NCBI GenBank assembly: GCA_050744225.1
Contig: JBOGGT010000087.1
Span: 1-30,158, forward strand
From: JAVKSL01 sp050744225
Lineage (GTDB): Bacteria > Actinomycetota > Acidimicrobiia > Acidimicrobiales > JAJPHD01
Length of the DNA: 30,158 bases
Direction of reading: 5' to 3'
The translations under genes were made by a program, and so were the position numbers. This document shows, piece by piece, positions 1 to 7,541 of this stretch. The notes under the pieces are model-generated. The model was not told the origin of the DNA. It saw nothing but the letters and a program-made list of their open reading frames with translations, and did not search any database. Each line of letters opens with the position of its first letter. Position 1 is the stretch's first letter.

Positions 1-2
1 AC

Positions 3-80
3 CCGACACGGGTGCCGGGCGCTCCACGGGTGTCATCGGGTGAGCCGGCGTTTGCCGCCGACGACCCGAGCTTTAACTAG
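3..80 (+). CDS. Possible 3' end of an upstream gene (partial)
   Basis: This frame is open from the window edge to a TAG at 78-80 and encodes a short tail ending ADDPSFN. Another frame stops at TGA 41-43, so the choice is not secure. In mycobacteria the gene before tatC is tatA, preceded by pafB and pafC, and TatA proteins often end in a Pro/Ala-rich tail. The tail here is compatible with that but too short to identify. Treat it as a hint that a gene on the same strand ends just before tatC. Confidence 0.25.
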   Translation, partial: PTRVPGAPRVSSGEPAFAADDPSFN

Positions 81-118
81 CCAGTGCGCCCGAGTTCCCC
101 GGTCTACCCGGTTCCGCC

Positions 119-931
119 ATGGCGATAAGAGCCCCCCGGCAGAGGGCCGCCAGAGCCGATCGCCCGGTCCCCGAGGCGATGACCCTGGTCGAGCACCTCA
201 AGGAGCTGCGCCGCCGGATCATTCTCGCTGTGCTGGCCACCGTGGCCGCGGGGATCCTGGGTTTCGCCTTCTACGGCCACATCCTGAACTTCTTGGTCAA
301 ACCCTTCTGCGACAGCATCACGGCCGGCAACGGAGCCCACCTGGCTCCCGGCGCCATCAAGGGGGCGGCGGCCAACGCCGGGTGCAACCTCCAGGTCAAC
401 TCCCCCCTGGCGGGACTCGGGATCCGGTTCAAGCTGGCCACCTACTCAGGGATCTTCCTGGCCTCTCCCGTGATCTTGTGGCAGATCTGGCGGTTCATCA
501 CCCCGGGGCTGAACCCCAAGGAGAAGCGCTACGCGGTCCCTTTCATCACCAGCTCGATCGTGCTCTTCTGCATCGGGGCGACAATTGCCTACCTGGTGGC
601 GCCCACCGCGCTGGGGTTCCTCGGCACCATCGGTGGCCAGCACCTCACCGCGTTCTACCTGGCCATATCCTACATCAACTTCATCTTGGGCCTGATGGTG
701 GCGTTCGGCCTGGCTTTCGAGCTGCCAATCGTGCTGATCTGCCTGGAGCTTGCCGGGGTGCTCAGCCCGGCGACGCTGGTAGCTTGGCGACGAAAGGCCA
801 TAGTCATCATCTTCGTCCTGGCAGCGGTGTTCATCCCCAGCGGCGATCCGTTCTCGCTCTTCGCCATGGCCATCCCGATGTGCTTGTTCTACGAGGGGGC
901 GATCATCGTGGGCAAGGTCCTGAAGCGTTGA
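119..931 (+). CDS. tatC: Sec-independent protein translocase TatC
   Basis: TatC is the polytopic membrane receptor of the twin-arginine pathway, which exports folded proteins with RR signal peptides. The 270-residue product has the TatC hallmarks: HLKELRRRI at about residues 26-34 before the first membrane helix, and the FITPGLNPKEKRY segment after the first periplasmic loop, followed by four more hydrophobic segments (six in all). The ATG at 119 gives a 20-residue basic leader; ATG 179 (MTLVEHLKEL) is an alternative start and closer to many family members. No clear Shine-Dalgarno precedes either. Cys64 and Cys89 both lie in the first periplasmic loop and could form a disulfide (inference). 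The helY gene follows after 19 nt, the same order as in mycobacteria. Confidence 0.95.
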   Translation: MAIRAPRQRAARADRPVPEAMTLVEHLKELRRRIILAVLATVAAGILGFAFYGHILNFLVKPFCDSITAGNGAHLAPGAIKGAAANAGCNLQVNSPLAGLGIRFKLATYSGIFLASPVILWQIWRFITPGLNPKEKRYAVPFITSSIVLFCIGATIAYLVAPTALGFLGTIGGQHLTAFYLAISYINFILGLMVAFGLAFELPIVLICLELAGVLSPATLVAWRRKAIVIIFVLAAVFIPSGDPFSLFAMAIPMCLFYEGAIIVGKVLKR

Positions 932-950
932 CCAGGAACCCGAGCGGGAC

Positions 951-3119
951 ATGACCCTACGGGGGAGAGCCAGCTTCGTCGCCTCCCTCGATTTCGGACT
1001 CGACTCCTTCCAGGTCAAGGCGTTGGACGCCATCGACGAGGGCGCGTCGGTGATGGTGACGGCCCCCACCGGCTCCGGCAAGACCGTGGTGGCCGAGTAC
1101 GCGGTCGAACTGGCACTTGCCTCCGGAGGGAGAGCGTTCTACACCACCCCCCTCAAGGCACTGTCCAACCAGAAGTTCTCCGACCTGTCCAAGCGCTACG
1201 GGACCAGCCGGGTCGGGCTGCTCACCGGGGACAACTCCCTCAACGGGGATGCGGACCTGGTGGTCATGACCACCGAGGTCCTGCGCAACATGATCTATGC
1301 GGGCAACTCCGGACTGGATCGCCTGAGCTGCGTGATCCTGGACGAGGTCCACTTCCTCCAGGACCCGTACCGGGGTGCGGTCTGGGAGGAGGTCATCATC
1401 CACGCCCCCCCGGCGGTGAGGCTGGTCTGCCTTTCGGCGACCGTGTCCAACGCAGAGGAGGTGGTCCGCTGGATCTCCACGGTACGAGGACCCAGCGCGG
1501 CCGTCATAGAGGAGTGCCGGCCGGTGGAGCTGCGCCAGCTCTACCTCGTCGGGGACCGGAGCGCGCCGGCCATGCACATGCTGCCGACGTTCGTGAACGG
1601 GCACCCAAACCCCGAGGCTGCCAGCCTGGATGCCCGAGTCGGCCCGGCCTCCCGGTATCGGCGGGCTGGCCCGTCCCGCTCGCGCAGCCCCTTGCGCCGG
1701 CCGCGCCGGACCGAGGTGGTCGAACGCCTGGAGTACGAGGCGATGCTCCCGGCCATCTATTTCATCTTCAGTAGGGCCGGTTGCGACGAGGCGGTTCGCC
1801 AGTGCCTGTCCGACGGAGTTCGCCTCACGACTTCGGAGGAGCGGTCCCAGATCCGCGCCATCGCAGACGCCGGGGTGGATGGCCTTTCCGACGACGATCT
1901 GGCCGTCCTCGGTTACGGGCCGTGGCTCGCCGGTCTCGAATCGGGCCTCGCTTCCCATCACGCGGGCCTGGTGCCTCCGTTCAAAGCGGTGGTGGAGACC
2001 TGCTTCACCGCCGCTCTGGTCAAAGTGGTGTTTGCCACCGAGACCCTGGCGGTGGGGATCAACATGCCCGCGCGTACTGTGGTGATCGAGAAGCTCACCA
2101 AGTTCAGCGGCGAGCGCCACGCGTTGCTCACCCCCGGAGAGTTCACCCAGCTGACCGGGAGGGCTGGGCGACGCGGGATGGACCCGTTGGGCTACGCGGT
2201 GGTGCTGTGGTCGCGCGAGCAGTCATTTGGGGAGATAGCTGGGCTGGCCTCCAACCGGACCTGGGCGCTGCGGTCGTCATTTCGCCCCACCTACAACATG
2301 GCGGTGAACCTGGTGAGGCGTTACTCGCCCGATCGAGCCCGCCACCTGCTCAACCTGTCCTTCGCCCAGTACCAGGCCAACGCAGCCGTGGTGGCGCTCG
2401 AGTCGGAGGTCCACCGCCTCGGCCGGATTGTCCGTGAAGCAGGTTCCGGTCCTCTGGCGCAGCGGGCCGAACGAGAGGCACAGCGTCTGGAGCGCCGGAT
2501 CCGGGCGCGGGGCGACTCGTTGGCCCACGAGTTAGACAAGGTGATGGGCCTGCTCGGCGACTGGGGATATGTGGAGGGCTGGACGCTGACCCCGGCGGGG
2601 GAGCGGCTGGCGCGGATATATCACGAGCTCGACTTCCTGGTCGCCGAGGCACTGGAGGAGGGGCTGTTCGACGATCTGGCCCCAGCCGAGGTGGCGGCAC
2701 TGGCATCGACGCTCACCTTCGAGGACCGGGGTCCTGGGGGGTCACCGGCGGACTTTCCCGACTCCCAGACTGGCCAACGCTGGAGGGCGCTCGAGGCTCT
2801 GGCGGGCCGCCTGGCCAAGGCTGAGGCCAACGCAGGCCTGCCGGGGTCCCGGTCCCCGGATCCCGGCTTCGCCGGCCAGGCTCGGGCCTGGGTGCGCGGT
2901 CAGGGACTGGATCGGGTGGTCGGGGAGGGGGGCATCTGGGGATCAGGTTCGGGGGGTGACTTCGTCCGCAACATCAACCGGCTGATTGACCTGTTGCGCC
3001 AGATCGGGGAGGTGGCAGCCGAACCGCAGACCGCTGAGGCCGCCCGTGCCGCCGCCACCGCGGCGTTCCGGGGGGTGGTCGCGGCCTCGTCCGTGTTCGA
3101 GCTCTCGGCCGGCGAGTAG
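951..3119 (+). CDS. helY: SKI2/MTR4-like superfamily 2 helicase HelY
   Basis: This is an ATP-dependent RNA/DNA helicase of the DEVH (Ski2/Mtr4-like) group; the in vivo substrate of bacterial HelY is not firmly known. Visible motifs are Walker A TAPTGSGKT (residues 37-45), TTPLKAL, DEVH (131-134), the SAT motif in CLSATVSN, and motif VI QLTGRAGRRGMD near residue 400. The C-terminal part, with RIYHELDFLVAEAL and FVRNINRLIDLLRQI, matches a DSHCT domain. At 722 residues it is shorter than the roughly 900-residue mycobacterial protein. The segment at about residues 225-260 is Arg/Pro-rich and probably a variable linker. The start is the ATG 19 nt after tatC with only a weak ribosome site, so translation may be coupled to tatC. 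Confidence 0.93.
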   Translation: MTLRGRASFVASLDFGLDSFQVKALDAIDEGASVMVTAPTGSGKTVVAEYAVELALASGGRAFYTTPLKALSNQKFSDLSKRYGTSRVGLLTGDNSLNGDADLVVMTTEVLRNMIYAGNSGLDRLSCVILDEVHFLQDPYRGAVWEEVIIHAPPAVRLVCLSATVSNAEEVVRWISTVRGPSAAVIEECRPVELRQLYLVGDRSAPAMHMLPTFVNGHPNPEAASLDARVGPASRYRRAGPSRSRSPLRRPRRTEVVERLEYEAMLPAIYFIFSRAGCDEAVRQCLSDGVRLTTSEERSQIRAIADAGVDGLSDDDLAVLGYGPWLAGLESGLASHHAGLVPPFKAVVETCFTAALVKVVFATETLAVGINMPARTVVIEKLTKFSGERHALLTPGEFTQLTGRAGRRGMDPLGYAVVLWSREQSFGEIAGLASNRTWALRSSFRPTYNMAVNLVRRYSPDRARHLLNLSFAQYQANAAVVALESEVHRLGRIVREAGSGPLAQRAEREAQRLERRIRARGDSLAHELDKVMGLLGDWGYVEGWTLTPAGERLARIYHELDFLVAEALEEGLFDDLAPAEVAALASTLTFEDRGPGGSPADFPDSQTGQRWRALEALAGRLAKAEANAGLPGSRSPDPGFAGQARAWVRGQGLDRVVGEGGIWGSGSGGDFVRNINRLIDLLRQIGEVAAEPQTAEAARAAATAAFRGVVAASSVFELSAGE

Positions 3120-3211
3120 CGCGGACCCATCGCCGGCGCACCGCCGCCGAGCCTCGGGGTTTGTGAGTGGCGGTGGTCTGCGCGGTCGAGCCGAAAAGTG
3201 GGGTCATGGGT

Positions 3212-3281
3212 CGAACTGAGGAGCGCTACCCGTCAGGGGGGCGGGTAGCGCTCCTCAGTTCGGGTGAAACTCCTCAGTTCG
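3212..3281. repeat. Dispersed hairpin element, copy 1
   Basis: The left arm (3212-3232) and right arm (3242-3262) are perfect 21-bp inverted repeats around a 9-nt loop. The core of the left arm is CTGAGGAGCGCTACCCG. A direct half-copy of the arm end, CTCCTCAGTTCG, follows at 3270-3281, exactly 19 bp after the same 12 bases at 3251-3262. A second copy of the element lies at 30103-30158. There is no T-run after the stem, so it is not a classic intrinsic terminator, though it could stop helY transcription. It resembles REP/BIME-type palindromic repeats (inference). Confidence 0.85.
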
Positions 3282-3355
3282 TGCCCCTTACCGGGCTTGG
3301 TGCCCTGGTCGCACCCAGAGGCGGGACCATCCCCACTTTGGGACCTGACGAGTCG

Positions 3356-3361
3356 TAGGCT
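3356..3361 (+). promoter_or_regulatory. Possible -10 box of leaderless thyX-like gene
   Basis: TAGGCT fits the actinobacterial TANNNT -10 pattern and ends 9 nt before the ATG at 3371. No Shine-Dalgarno sequence is present, so the transcript may start at or next to the start codon. No good -35 box is seen. Confidence 0.4.
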
Positions 3362-3370
3362 GTCGGCACT

Positions 3371-4996
3371 ATGGCGTCGAACGCAGCGGGTCCCTGGTAC
3401 CCACAAGAGGTCTGGACCGAGCCAGAGGCAGACATCCTGCGACGGTACTTCACCAACCTGGACCAGCCGGTGTTCGCGCTGGTGAACCTGCCCGAGGTGG
3501 TCAAGGGCGCCCTGTTTGCGCGCTACTCCCGTTCGGCCAAGCCGTTGAGGCGGCTGTTCTTGGACGAGTTCGTCGAGGACCTCGACGTCAGCGGGGATCA
3601 CAGCGTGGACGCCACCGTGGGGCTGCGACGGGCAGAGGAACTCTACGGTCGGGTCTTCGGCGAGTACGGTGACGACTCGGTGGCCCAGCTGGGTGGGGTG
3701 CATCTGGCCTGTGAGCAGTCCTCCAACCTGCTCACCAAGGTGCTCGAGTGGGGACGGGTCATGTCTTACATGGAGCAGTCCACTCGCTATATAGCCTTCG
3801 AGTCCCGCCTGTCCGATGGCCGCTACCGATTCCATCGCGACCCGGAAATCCTGGGTTCCGCGTTGGGAGCGCGCTACGTGGGCGATATGGACCGTATGTT
3901 CGAGACTTACGCTGCGTTGTTGGCCGGTGTGACCGAATGGGTGGGCAGGAGCTACCCGAAGCGTCCTGGTGATTCGGACCTTGCGTGGCGACGGGCGGCG
4001 CGCGCCCGTGCCCTCGACGCGGTGAGAGGAGCCCTGCCGGCAGCCTCGCTGTCCAACGTCGGCGTGTACGGCAGCGGCCAAGCCTACGAGGCTCTTTTGC
4101 TGCGGATGCGTGTCCATCCCCTCCCCGAGGCCCGGTCGTACGCAGCTCTGATGCTGGAGGAGCTGCGCAAGGTCATCCCCTCCTTCCTGACCCGGGTGGA
4201 CCGCGCGGACCGCGGGGTGGCCTGGTCCACTTACCTGGCTCAGACCAGGGATGCGACCGCAGCTGTCGCGGCCGAGCTGGTGGGCAATGAGGAGGCCGAA
4301 CCCCGGCCAGACGTAACCCTCGTCGACTTTGACCCTGCGGGCGAAGACAAGGTCATCGCGGCCATCTTGTACTCCCACACTCGCTTGCCAGAAGACCAGC
4401 TGTCCCGGTTGGTGGCGCGGCTCTCTGCGGTCGAGCGAGGCTCGGTAGTTGATGCCTACGTGGGGGAGCGGGGCAACCGCCGGCACCGGCCTGGACGGGC
4501 ATTCGAGCGGAGCACCTACACCTTTGACGTCGTGTCCGACTACGGTGCGTTTCGGGACCTTCAGCGCCACCGCATGCTCACCATCGACTGGCAAGCTCTG
4601 GGCACGGATCTCAGCTGGGTCATGCCGGACGATGTAGCGGAGGCCGGCCTCGCCGATCCTTTCAGCGAGTCGATGGAGCGTTCTGCGCAACTGTACGAGG
4701 CGCTGGCCGGGTCCTTCCCCGCCCAGGCGGGCTATGCCGTCGCGCTGGCGTACAGGGTGCGCTACTCGATGCTGATGAATGCCCGGGAGGTCATGCACGT
4801 TACCGAACTGCGCTCGGCCCCTCAGGGGCACTCGACCTATCGCAGAATTGCCCAGGAGATGCACCGCCTGGTTGCCGAGGAGGCTGGGCACCGGGCAATC
4901 GCCGGGGCGATGAGCTTTGTCGATCACGGTGACGCGGGCCTCGGTCGCCTCGATGGAGAGGATCGCGCCGAGCGGCGTCGGCTCTTCGGGGGATAG
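3371..4996 (+). CDS. Tandem ThyX-like protein (FAD-dependent thymidylate synthase family)
   Basis: At 541 residues this is about twice the usual ThyX length (roughly 220-250) and reads as two ThyX-like halves. Half one (about 35-290) has EYGDDSVAQLGG at 98-109, WGRVMSYMEQSTRY at 127-140 and a later RGALPAASLSNVGVYGSG segment. Half two (about 320-535) has RHRMLTIDWQAL at 399-410 and NAREVMHVTELR at 470-481 followed by YRRIAQEM. Canonical ThyX carries an RHR followed by a Ser-rich SxRY stretch. Here half one keeps the S...STRY part but has WGR for RHR, while half two keeps RHR but lacks the serines and SxRY. The family is confident; dUMP methylation by this protein is not shown. No other thymidylate synthase is in the window. 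It sits alone between gaps. Confidence 0.82.
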   Translation: MASNAAGPWYPQEVWTEPEADILRRYFTNLDQPVFALVNLPEVVKGALFARYSRSAKPLRRLFLDEFVEDLDVSGDHSVDATVGLRRAEELYGRVFGEYGDDSVAQLGGVHLACEQSSNLLTKVLEWGRVMSYMEQSTRYIAFESRLSDGRYRFHRDPEILGSALGARYVGDMDRMFETYAALLAGVTEWVGRSYPKRPGDSDLAWRRAARARALDAVRGALPAASLSNVGVYGSGQAYEALLLRMRVHPLPEARSYAALMLEELRKVIPSFLTRVDRADRGVAWSTYLAQTRDATAAVAAELVGNEEAEPRPDVTLVDFDPAGEDKVIAAILYSHTRLPEDQLSRLVARLSAVERGSVVDAYVGERGNRRHRPGRAFERSTYTFDVVSDYGAFRDLQRHRMLTIDWQALGTDLSWVMPDDVAEAGLADPFSESMERSAQLYEALAGSFPAQAGYAVALAYRVRYSMLMNAREVMHVTELRSAPQGHSTYRRIAQEMHRLVAEEAGHRAIAGAMSFVDHGDAGLGRLDGEDRAERRRLFGG

Positions 4997-5012
4997 TCGC
5001 TCGGGATGGATG

Positions 5013-5048
5013 TTGTCCGAGTTGCAGGAGTTGTCCGAGTTGCAGGAG
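5013..5048 (+). repeat. 18-bp tandem repeat, two units
   Basis: The unit TTGTCCGAGTTGCAGGAG occurs twice without mismatch, immediately upstream of the transglycosylase gene and after the thyX-like stop. The region is not translated in the assigned gene. Confidence 0.9.
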
Positions 5049-5106
5049 TTGAGAATGGGTGCTACGGTCGTCCCTAGGTGCTGGGTGGACGCCGTGCCCT
5101 TTCATC

Positions 5107-5931
5107 ATGACGCCCTCAGACGAGAACTCCCCCAACCGATCAGTCTCTCACCGACCCGGAAGACACCGAGCTGGTTCACACCGAGCTGGTTCACACCGAG
5201 AGGCCGGCGGGGGCGTAGTCCGGAGCAAGCGCGGATTCCCCCGTGCCGCGATCTCCTCCGCCGTGCTGGCGGGCGTCATAATGGCGGCGGGGCTGTGCCC
5301 GTTGGCGTCCGGTACGACCGGCACGCGCACCTACGTGGTCATCGCCGGAGACAACCTGTCGTTGATCTCGGCCCGATTCGGAGTCAGCGTCGCCGCGCTG
5401 GCAGCGGCAAATGGCATCCCCGATCCCAACCTCGTCGATGCGGGTGCGACCCTTGTGATCCCGTTTCCCGGGGGCGGCGCAACCGCGCCGACCAGCGCCC
5501 CGACCGGGTCATATCCTCCCGAACTGGCGTACTATCCGGACCGCCTGGCGCTCGTTCCGACCTTTGAGCAGGCTGCGGCGGCCGCTGGTGTACCCGTCAC
5601 GCTTCTTGAAGGGCTCACCTGGCAGGAGTCGGGCTGGCAGGCCGAGGTGGTGTCACCCGCCGGGGCCATCGGAGTGGGTCAGCTGACCCCGGCAACGGTG
5701 GCCTTCGTTCGCGCGGTGCTCGACCCGTCGGCGCTCGATCCGTGGGTGGCCACCGACAACATCGTCATCAGCGCCCAATTCCTTGGTTACCTATTGAACC
5801 AGACCGGTGGGAACGAGCAGCTGGCGGTGGCCGCGTACTACCAGGGGCTGGGTGCTGTACAGGATTACGGCATCCTGCCGGTATCGCGCAGCTACGTCGC
5901 CGACGTGCTCGCTCTCCAGGCCGAGTTCTGA
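5107..5931 (+). CDS. LysM domain lytic transglycosylase-like protein (exported)
   Basis: This is a predicted cell-wall enzyme that cleaves peptidoglycan glycan strands. After a hydrophilic, basic N-terminus there is one hydrophobic segment (about residues 45-68, AAISSAVLAGVIMAAGL), acting as signal or anchor. A LysM domain follows (about 75-123: TYVVIAGDNLSLISARFGVS through ATLVIPFPG), then an SLT fold from about residue 150. Glu174 in LTWQESGWQ is the expected catalytic acid, with the SPAGAIGVGQLTP motif after it and AVAAYYQGLGAV near the end. The ATG at 5107 is the first start giving a sensible N-terminus; a longer reading from 5059 has no support. The N-terminal HRAGS repeats come from a 15-bp tandem repeat at 5164-5200. 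The long cytoplasmic-side basic region is unusual for an export signal. Confidence 0.85.
   Translation: MTPSDENSPNRSVSHRPGRHRAGSHRAGSHREAGGGVVRSKRGFPRAAISSAVLAGVIMAAGLCPLASGTTGTRTYVVIAGDNLSLISARFGVSVAALAAANGIPDPNLVDAGATLVIPFPGGGATAPTSAPTGSYPPELAYYPDRLALVPTFEQAAAAAGVPVTLLEGLTWQESGWQAEVVSPAGAIGVGQLTPATVAFVRAVLDPSALDPWVATDNIVISAQFLGYLLNQTGGNEQLAVAAYYQGLGAVQDYGILPVSRSYVADVLALQAEF
5164..5200 (+). repeat. 15-bp tandem repeat inside the transglycosylase gene
   Basis: The unit CACCGAGCTGGTTCA occurs about 2.5 times in tandem, in frame, and adds HRAGS repeats to the N-terminal region before the hydrophobic segment. Confidence 0.85.
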
Positions 5932-6324
5932 GGCCGGAGGGAAACTTTTTTCTAGGCTCTTGAACTGGGACGATGCACGAACTTCCAGCTGGGAGGGGTC
6001 GGGTGCCACTTGACGGGCGGGCCAGTTTGGGGCGTAACGTAGCCACGTCCCATTCGCTCCGACCTCCATGTCGTGGGTCTCTCGTAGAGTCTGCGGGAGA
6101 GGGGCAGTCGTGGGCAAGGTGGGGTCAGGAGACCGAGTAGAGATCGTTCCAATAACCCCCTTACCGGGACTCCGGGAAGGTGGGCCACCGGATGACCCAA
6201 AGGCTCCAGGCCTCACCTGGCCCCGACGGCTGGGGCTGCCGGGCATCCGGGCCGCACGTATAGGCTCCCCGCCGCGCGAAACCTCGCTCATGCTTCACCT
6301 GCTGCTTGGAGGCTCGGAACCTGA
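5932..6324. other. Intergenic region before the DUF4193 gene
   Basis: No gene is convincing in this 393-bp stretch. The + strand ORF beginning at ATG 6068 runs on through the acidic-repeat gene in another frame and is rejected. Possible promoter elements are TTGACG (6010-6015) with TAACGT (6035-6040), spacer 19, and a TAGGCT box at 6261-6266 closer to the gene. A T-run at 5945-5950 is not preceded by a stem. Confidence 0.45.
6010..6040 (+). promoter_or_regulatory. Possible promoter upstream of the DUF4193 gene
   Basis: TTGACG at 6010-6015 and TAACGT at 6035-6040 are separated by 19 nt and match actinobacterial housekeeping -35/-10 patterns. The implied 5' leader would be about 275 nt, which is long, so this is tentative. 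Confidence 0.28.
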
Positions 6325-7017
6325 ATGGCTAAGCCACGTGACGACGACAGCAAAGACCTCTCCCTGGGCGCCGAACCGGAGGACTCGGAACTCCACGCCT
6401 TGGCCGACGCCGACCTGGGCGACGCCGACCTGGGCGACGCCGACCTGGTGGACGCCGACCTGGTGGACGACGACCTGGTGGACGACGACCTGGCCGACGC
6501 CGACCTAGGCGACGACGACCTGGTGGACAACGACCTGGTGGACGACGACCTGGCGGACGACGACCTGGCGGACGACGACCTGGCGGACAACGACCTGGTG
6601 GACAACGACTTGGCCGACGACGACTTGGCCGACGACGACCTGGCGGACGAAGACGACGACGACCTGGCCGATGACCAGGCTTCCGACGACGGTAGTCAGC
6701 TCGGCGACGACAAAAAGCCTCGGGTAGCTGCCAAGCCCGTGTCGGTGGCGGACGAGGAGGACGATGACGAGGACGACGACGAGGAGCCGGAGGACGAAGA
6801 CGTCGAAGCCAGCCTCGACGTCATCTTGAAGGAGCGCCTGGTGGTGTCCGACGAGGACGACGACGAGGACGCCCCGGATACCGATGAGCGGTCGGATACA
6901 TCTGGCAAAGTCCTTCCCAAGCAGCCCGACGAGTTCGTATGTCACTCGTGTTATTTAGTAAAGCATCCGAGCCAGTTGGCGGATCCTGTTCGGGTCCTGT
7001 GCCGGGACTGCGTCTGA
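6325..7017 (+). CDS. DUF4193 zinc-ribbon protein with acidic repeat N-terminus
   Basis: The C-terminus matches the DUF4193 family (for example mycobacterial Rv2699c): KQPDEFVCHSCYLVKHPSQL then VLCRDC, giving four cysteines (206, 209, 226, 229) that should bind zinc. Its role is unknown. The family is normally about 100 residues; here 230, because residues 28-107 are sixteen copies of a pentamer of the type D-x-D-L-x, followed by more Asp/Glu runs up to about residue 190. The segment ASLDVILKERL near residue 165 is also family-like. The repeat superficially resembles pentapeptide-repeat proteins, but Asp at the inward-facing position argues against a stable beta-helix. The protein is extremely acidic. 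GGAGG at 6308-6312 is a slightly distant ribosome site for ATG 6325. Confidence 0.85.
   Translation: MAKPRDDDSKDLSLGAEPEDSELHALADADLGDADLGDADLVDADLVDDDLVDDDLADADLGDDDLVDNDLVDDDLADDDLADDDLADNDLVDNDLADDDLADDDLADEDDDDLADDQASDDGSQLGDDKKPRVAAKPVSVADEEDDDEDDDEEPEDEDVEASLDVILKERLVVSDEDDDEDAPDTDERSDTSGKVLPKQPDEFVCHSCYLVKHPSQLADPVRVLCRDCV
6406..6645 (+). repeat. 15-bp minisatellite, 16 units, coding
   Basis: Sixteen units in exact 15-bp register, of the form GACGACCTGGTGGAC with GCC/AAC and GGC/GCG variants, span 240 bp inside the DUF4193 gene. A 24-bp variant unit follows. Each unit encodes D-D-D-L-V/A or D-A/N-D-L-x. Confidence 0.95.
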
Positions 7018-7028
7018 GCGCGGATTTC

Positions 7029-7541
7029 GTGGGACCCGCCGAGGGAGTCGTCGTTGACGCGAGAAGGGCTTCCGCAGCTGACCTGGATCTCATCGCCGAG
7101 CTGCGCCGAGCCGCTAGAAGCGGATTGGGGGCATCCCGCGGGGGTCCACTCTTTCTCCGTCGGGAGGCATCGCCAGTCAGGGCCGGGTCGTTCATTGCCC
7201 GAAGCCTGGATGATCCGATCAGGTCAGCATGGGTGGGCAGTTTGGACTACCATGTAGTGGGATACGCTTTGGGGCATGTCGAGCCACTCGGTGAAGGATC
7301 CCCGCACGGGGTGCTGGACGAACTCTACGTGGACCCTGAGGCCCGGCAGGTGGGCGTGGGAGAGTCTCTGCTGGAGGTCGCGCTGGAGTGGTTTGCTGCC
7401 CAAGGCTGTGCTGGAGTGGACGCCTTCGCACTTCCAGGCGACCGGGCGGTGAAGGGTTTTTTTGAGACGGGGGGGTTCAAGGCCCGCCTGCTGGTGATGC
7501 ACCGGGTCCTGAACCCACCCCCGGCCGGGGAGCCACATTAG
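7029..7541 (+). CDS. GNAT family N-acetyltransferase
   Basis: The product looks like a GCN5-related acetyltransferase that transfers acetyl from acetyl-CoA to an amine; the substrate is unknown. Seen in it are an N-terminal VDARRASAADLDLIAEL strand-helix, the core LDELYVDPEARQVGVGESLL (beta4 plus the acetyl-CoA binding loop, here RQVGVG for the usual RxxGxG/A), and a C-terminal VKGFFETGGFKARLLVMHR. The frame opens at 6939, which would overlap the DUF4193 gene by 79 nt; the in-frame GTG at 7029 removes the overlap and gives 170 residues. Neither start has a good ribosome site. Its 3' end overlaps the convergent gene by 65 nt. Confidence 0.75.
   Translation: MGPAEGVVVDARRASAADLDLIAELRRAARSGLGASRGGPLFLRREASPVRAGSFIARSLDDPIRSAWVGSLDYHVVGYALGHVEPLGEGSPHGVLDELYVDPEARQVGVGESLLEVALEWFAAQGCAGVDAFALPGDRAVKGFFETGGFKARLLVMHRVLNPPPAGEPH

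Larger units (their letters stand above)
3120..3370. other. Intergenic region with hairpin repeat, helY-thyX
   Basis: This 251-bp gap has no convincing gene. It holds the perfect hairpin at 3212-3262, an extra half-arm at 3270-3281 and, at its right end, a TANNNT box just before the thyX-like start. The short ORF at 3167-3358 runs straight through the hairpin and looks like a by-product of the repeat. Confidence 0.6.

Noticed and set aside
3233..4927. 564-residue open frame on the minus strand opposite the ThyX-like gene
   Set aside because: It has no family likeness and no ribosome site, lies wholly antisense to a gene with clear motifs, and long antisense frames are expected in such GC-rich codon use.
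6068..6508. 146-residue + strand frame upstream of and into the acidic repeats
   Set aside because: Its end is the acidic repeat read out of frame (TPTWATPTW), and it lacks a ribosome site.
6406..6645. Acidic repeats as a true pentapeptide-repeat beta-helix
   Set aside because: The position that should hold a small inward residue is often Asp, which would not pack in that fold.
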